Shown: piece after piece, positions 36,677-38,443 of the stretch
How the letters are laid out: each line of letters opens with the position of its first letter
How positions within the stretch are numbered: the first letter of the stretch is position 1
Assembly: GCA_905478195.1 (NCBI GenBank)
Contig: CAJQHM010000074.1
Span: 1-38,443, forward strand
From: an uncultured Pseudomonadales bacterium
Lineage (GTDB): Bacteria > Pseudomonadota > Gammaproteobacteria > Pseudomonadales > Pseudohongiellaceae
Length of the DNA stretch: 38,443 nucleotides
Direction: 5' to 3'
Notes under the pieces: generated by a model
What the model saw: the letters and a program-made list of their open reading frames with translations, nothing else
The model's database searches: none
What the model was told of the DNA's origin: nothing
Program-made: the position numbers and the translations under genes

Positions 36677-38056
36677 ATGACAGCAATGAATCAAGTTCTA
36701 GTAGTAGAAGATGAAGTGGTAATTCGAACTGCGCTGAAGCGATTACTGGAACGCTACGAATACAAAGTAAGCGAAGCCGGAACCGTCAAAGAGTCACTAG
36801 ACAATTTTGACATGGACGACTTCGACGTAATTATCAGCGATTTGCGATTACCCGGCGCGCCAGGCACCGACCTAATCAAGGCGACCACGACCCCTGTTCT
36901 AATAATGACCAGCTACTCCAGTATTCGCTCCGCCATCGATTCGATGAAACTGGGCGCTGTCGATTACATTGCCAAACCTTTCGAACACAAGGAACTGATA
37001 GAGTCCGTTGCCAAAATAATTCGCGAACAGGCTAAAGCACCACGCCAGGAGAGAATAGGTTCTGAAGAATTCGAACCACCGGTTCATGGAATGATTGGTA
37101 GCTGTTCACAGATGATGGAATTGTTTAGACGCATCCGAAAAGTAGCGCAGACTAACTCAACCGTTCTTATTAACGGCGAATCGGGCACCGGCAAGGAATT
37201 AGTAGCAAGGGCGCTTCACAACTTGAGTAATCGCAACGCCCAGGAAATGATCTCCGTCAATTGTGCAGCGATTCCGGAAAACTTAATTGAATCAGAACTG
37301 TTCGGTCACGAGAAAGGTGCGTTCACCGGCGCAACCGCAACCAGAACCGGCTTAGTCGAGGCAGCAAATGGAAGCACCCTCTTCCTCGATGAAATTGGCG
37401 AACTTCCCCTAGAGGCACAGGCAAGACTATTAAGGGTGTTACAGGAGAGCGAAATTCGCAAGGTCGGCTCGGTGCAGTCGAAAAAAGTAGATGTACGCCT
37501 AGTCGTAGCAACCCATCGCGACCTGAAGCAACTGGTAGTAGATGGCCACTTCCGCGAGGATCTCTACTACCGCATCAATGTAATGACCCTGTTGTTACCG
37601 CCACTAAGAGAGCGCGGCGATGATATTCTCGAACTAGCAGAAGCCATCCTGCAGCGCACCTGTAAACGACTTAAGACGAAGATACTAAGCCTGAGCGACG
37701 GCGCCAAACGCGCCATAGCCAAATATCCCTGGCCTGGAAATGTCCGTGAGCTTGAAAACGCGATAGAGCGTGCCGTTGTGCTGGCCGAAGAAAAGGTAAT
37801 CGGTGAAGAGCTGCTAGCGATTGGTGACGAAGAAAAGCGAATAGTCGGGCAAGAAGCAGAATTACAGAATCAGCAAGCGAGCGCCGAACCCATTGAAGAG
37901 CTTTCTCTGGAAGATTACTTTCAGCGATTCGTGCTCGAACATCAAGAAATTATGAATGAAACCCAGCTCGCGAAGAAATTGGGAATAAGCCGCAAATGTC
38001 TGTGGGAACGTCGCCAGCGTTTTGGCATACCACGCAAAAAAAAGCAGGAAGCTTAG
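36677..38056 (+). CDS. cbrB: NtrC-family sigma-54-dependent response regulator, CbrB type
   Basis: The 459-residue protein has a receiver domain with phosphoacceptor Asp55 (VIISDLRLPG), an AAA+ domain with Walker A GESGTGKE (167-174), the sigma-54-contacting loop GAFTGA (214-219) and Walker B TLFLDEIGEL, and a C-terminal Fis-type helix-turn-helix (about 427-455, ETQLAKKLGISRKCLWERR). All residues needed for phosphorylation, ATP hydrolysis and sigma-54 contact are present, so it should be an active enhancer-binding activator for RpoN (11790-13283). Its leader (36628-36676) is A/T-rich and has no clear Shine-Dalgarno. By position and domains it is CbrB, and a predicted target promoter lies just downstream. 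Confidence 0.94.
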   Translation: MTAMNQVLVVEDEVVIRTALKRLLERYEYKVSEAGTVKESLDNFDMDDFDVIISDLRLPGAPGTDLIKATTTPVLIMTSYSSIRSAIDSMKLGAVDYIAKPFEHKELIESVAKIIREQAKAPRQERIGSEEFEPPVHGMIGSCSQMMELFRRIRKVAQTNSTVLINGESGTGKELVARALHNLSNRNAQEMISVNCAAIPENLIESELFGHEKGAFTGATATRTGLVEAANGSTLFLDEIGELPLEAQARLLRVLQESEIRKVGSVQSKKVDVRLVVATHRDLKQLVVDGHFREDLYYRINVMTLLLPPLRERGDDILELAEAILQRTCKRLKTKILSLSDGAKRAIAKYPWPGNVRELENAIERAVVLAEEKVIGEELLAIGDEEKRIVGQEAELQNQQASAEPIEELSLEDYFQRFVLEHQEIMNETQLAKKLGISRKCLWERRQRFGIPRKKKQEA

Positions 38057-38146
38057 CCCAATCACTCCCAAGCCGCAGCAGGCACATGACGCATTACTGC
38101 AGCTCCAAAACCAAGGCCTTTGACGGGTGATATGACGAAGGTTATT

Positions 38147-38192
38147 TGTTACCGCTACCCTACTACCCAAATATTAGGGAAAATCAGTAACA
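38147..38192 (+). promoter_or_regulatory. Putative CbrB upstream activator site (TGTTAC / GTAACA inverted pair)
   Basis: TGTTAC (38147-38152) and its exact inverted partner GTAACA (38187-38192) lie 34 bases apart, centred about 120 bases before the predicted start of the RNA below. From memory, CbrB sites in P. putida are described as TGTTAC-N14-GTAACA; the spacing here is 20 bases (two helical turns) longer, so both halves would stay on the same face of the DNA. Distance from the promoter is right for an enhancer. Confidence 0.55.
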
Positions 38193-38265
38193 GAAGTGGG
38201 TTTGCAGGAATGGAATACTACATCTTCAAACACTAACCACATGATATATATGCCTATTATCCACT

Positions 38266-38280
38266 TGGCACAGTAAATGC
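38266..38280 (+). promoter_or_regulatory. Sigma-54 (-24/-12) promoter
   Basis: TTGGCACAGTAAATGC at 38265-38280 matches the sigma-54 consensus: TTGGCAC for -24, and ATGCA (38277-38281) for -12, with exactly ten bases between the GG (38267-38268) and GC (38279-38280). Start of transcription is expected near 38292. It lies 209 bases after the cbrB stop, matching the place of the crcZ promoter in Pseudomonas. Confidence 0.8.
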
Positions 38281-38291
38281 AGATATACCGT

Positions 38292-38443
38292 CATAATAAT
38301 AACAATAAATAATAATAATAATTCTCAATAAAAACAAAAATAGCATTACTGAGTTATAAAACTAAGGTTAGTGCAATAAATAATAATAAGGTCGGGTTGT
38401 AGTTAATTTGGCATTTGCCATCGAGCTTCATGTTCACCACCTA
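38292..38443 (+). ncRNA. crcZ: CrcZ-like Hfq/Crc decoy small RNA, 5' part (cut by window end)
   Basis: From the predicted sigma-54 start the sequence has no ORF of note but is full of A-rich triplets. Block 1 (38293-38323) is nearly pure A-A-N triplets (AAT AAT AAC AAT AAA, then five AAT). Block 2 (38327-38340) holds AATAAAAA and AACAAAAA. Block 3 (38375-38389) holds two overlapping AATAATAA motifs. AANAANAA is the motif bound by Hfq/Crc in Pseudomonas, and CrcZ (about 400 nt) carries several copies to titrate the repressor. A small hairpin GGCA-TT-TGCC lies at 38410-38419. No terminator is seen before the window ends. Identity is inferred from position, promoter and motifs. Confidence 0.7.

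Noticed and set aside
38293-38323. AAT-repeat run as a microsatellite or CRISPR-like repeat
   Set aside because: No spacers or conserved repeat unit. Its place at the predicted start of a sigma-54 transcript, with further A-rich blocks, fits a CrcZ-like RNA better than simple repeat expansion.

Overview
The window is a stretch of core chromosome from a gammaproteobacterium. Gene content and order closely follow Pseudomonas, but several differences suggest another lineage, possibly a marine gammaproteobacterium: there is a membrane pyrophosphatase, there are several Na+-type symporters, and mlaFED, hpf and hisC are missing from their usual places. Order and genus are inference only. I see no IS element, phage gene, CRISPR array, rRNA or tRNA.

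Left part (1-17089). The end of a cysN/cysC fusion is followed by a Nif3-like gene, an AlgW/DegS-type periplasmic protease, and a leftward cluster mlaC-ibaG-murA-hisG-hisD. Divergent from mlaC is the rightward run yrbG-kdsD-kdsC-lptC-lptA-lptB (Kdo synthesis and LPS export), then rpoN-ptsN-rapZ-ptsO (sigma-54 and the nitrogen PTS), mgtE and darP/yjgA.

Middle (17090-31603). A two-gene Na+/solute symporter (DUF4212 small subunit plus SSS permease) is preceded by a striking A-rich tract at its ribosome-binding site. Then come an alanine/glycine:cation symporter with a large internal insertion, a short Mrp/ApbC ATPase, a secreted protein of unknown function, a membrane pyrophosphatase, a small basic protein, a coiled-coil lipoprotein, an unknown membrane-anchored protein, a short DksA-like protein, a Cys/Met-metabolism PLP enzyme, a Rieske protein, sfsA and a class I aminotransferase.

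Right part (31604-38443). The order dksA-gluQ-small membrane ORF-sensor kinase-NtrC-type regulator matches the Pseudomonas dksA-gluQ-cbrX-cbrA-cbrB locus. In Pseudomonas the next element is the small RNA CrcZ, made from a CbrB/sigma-54 promoter, which titrates Hfq/Crc through A-rich AANAANAA motifs. Here, downstream of cbrB, there is an inverted TGTTAC/GTAACA pair, a well-formed -24/-12 promoter (GG-N10-GC), and then, at the predicted transcription start, a long run of A-N-N triplets followed by more AANAANAA motifs. I interpret this as the 5' part of a CrcZ-like decoy RNA, cut by the window end.

Taken together: CbrA (itself built on a solute-symporter fold) would sense nutrient state, CbrB with RpoN (also encoded here) would drive the decoy RNA, and the decoy would free Hfq from targets such as the symporter mRNA at 17251, whose leader carries six consecutive A-R-N triplets running into its Shine-Dalgarno. 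That circuit is inferred, but every DNA element named is directly visible.
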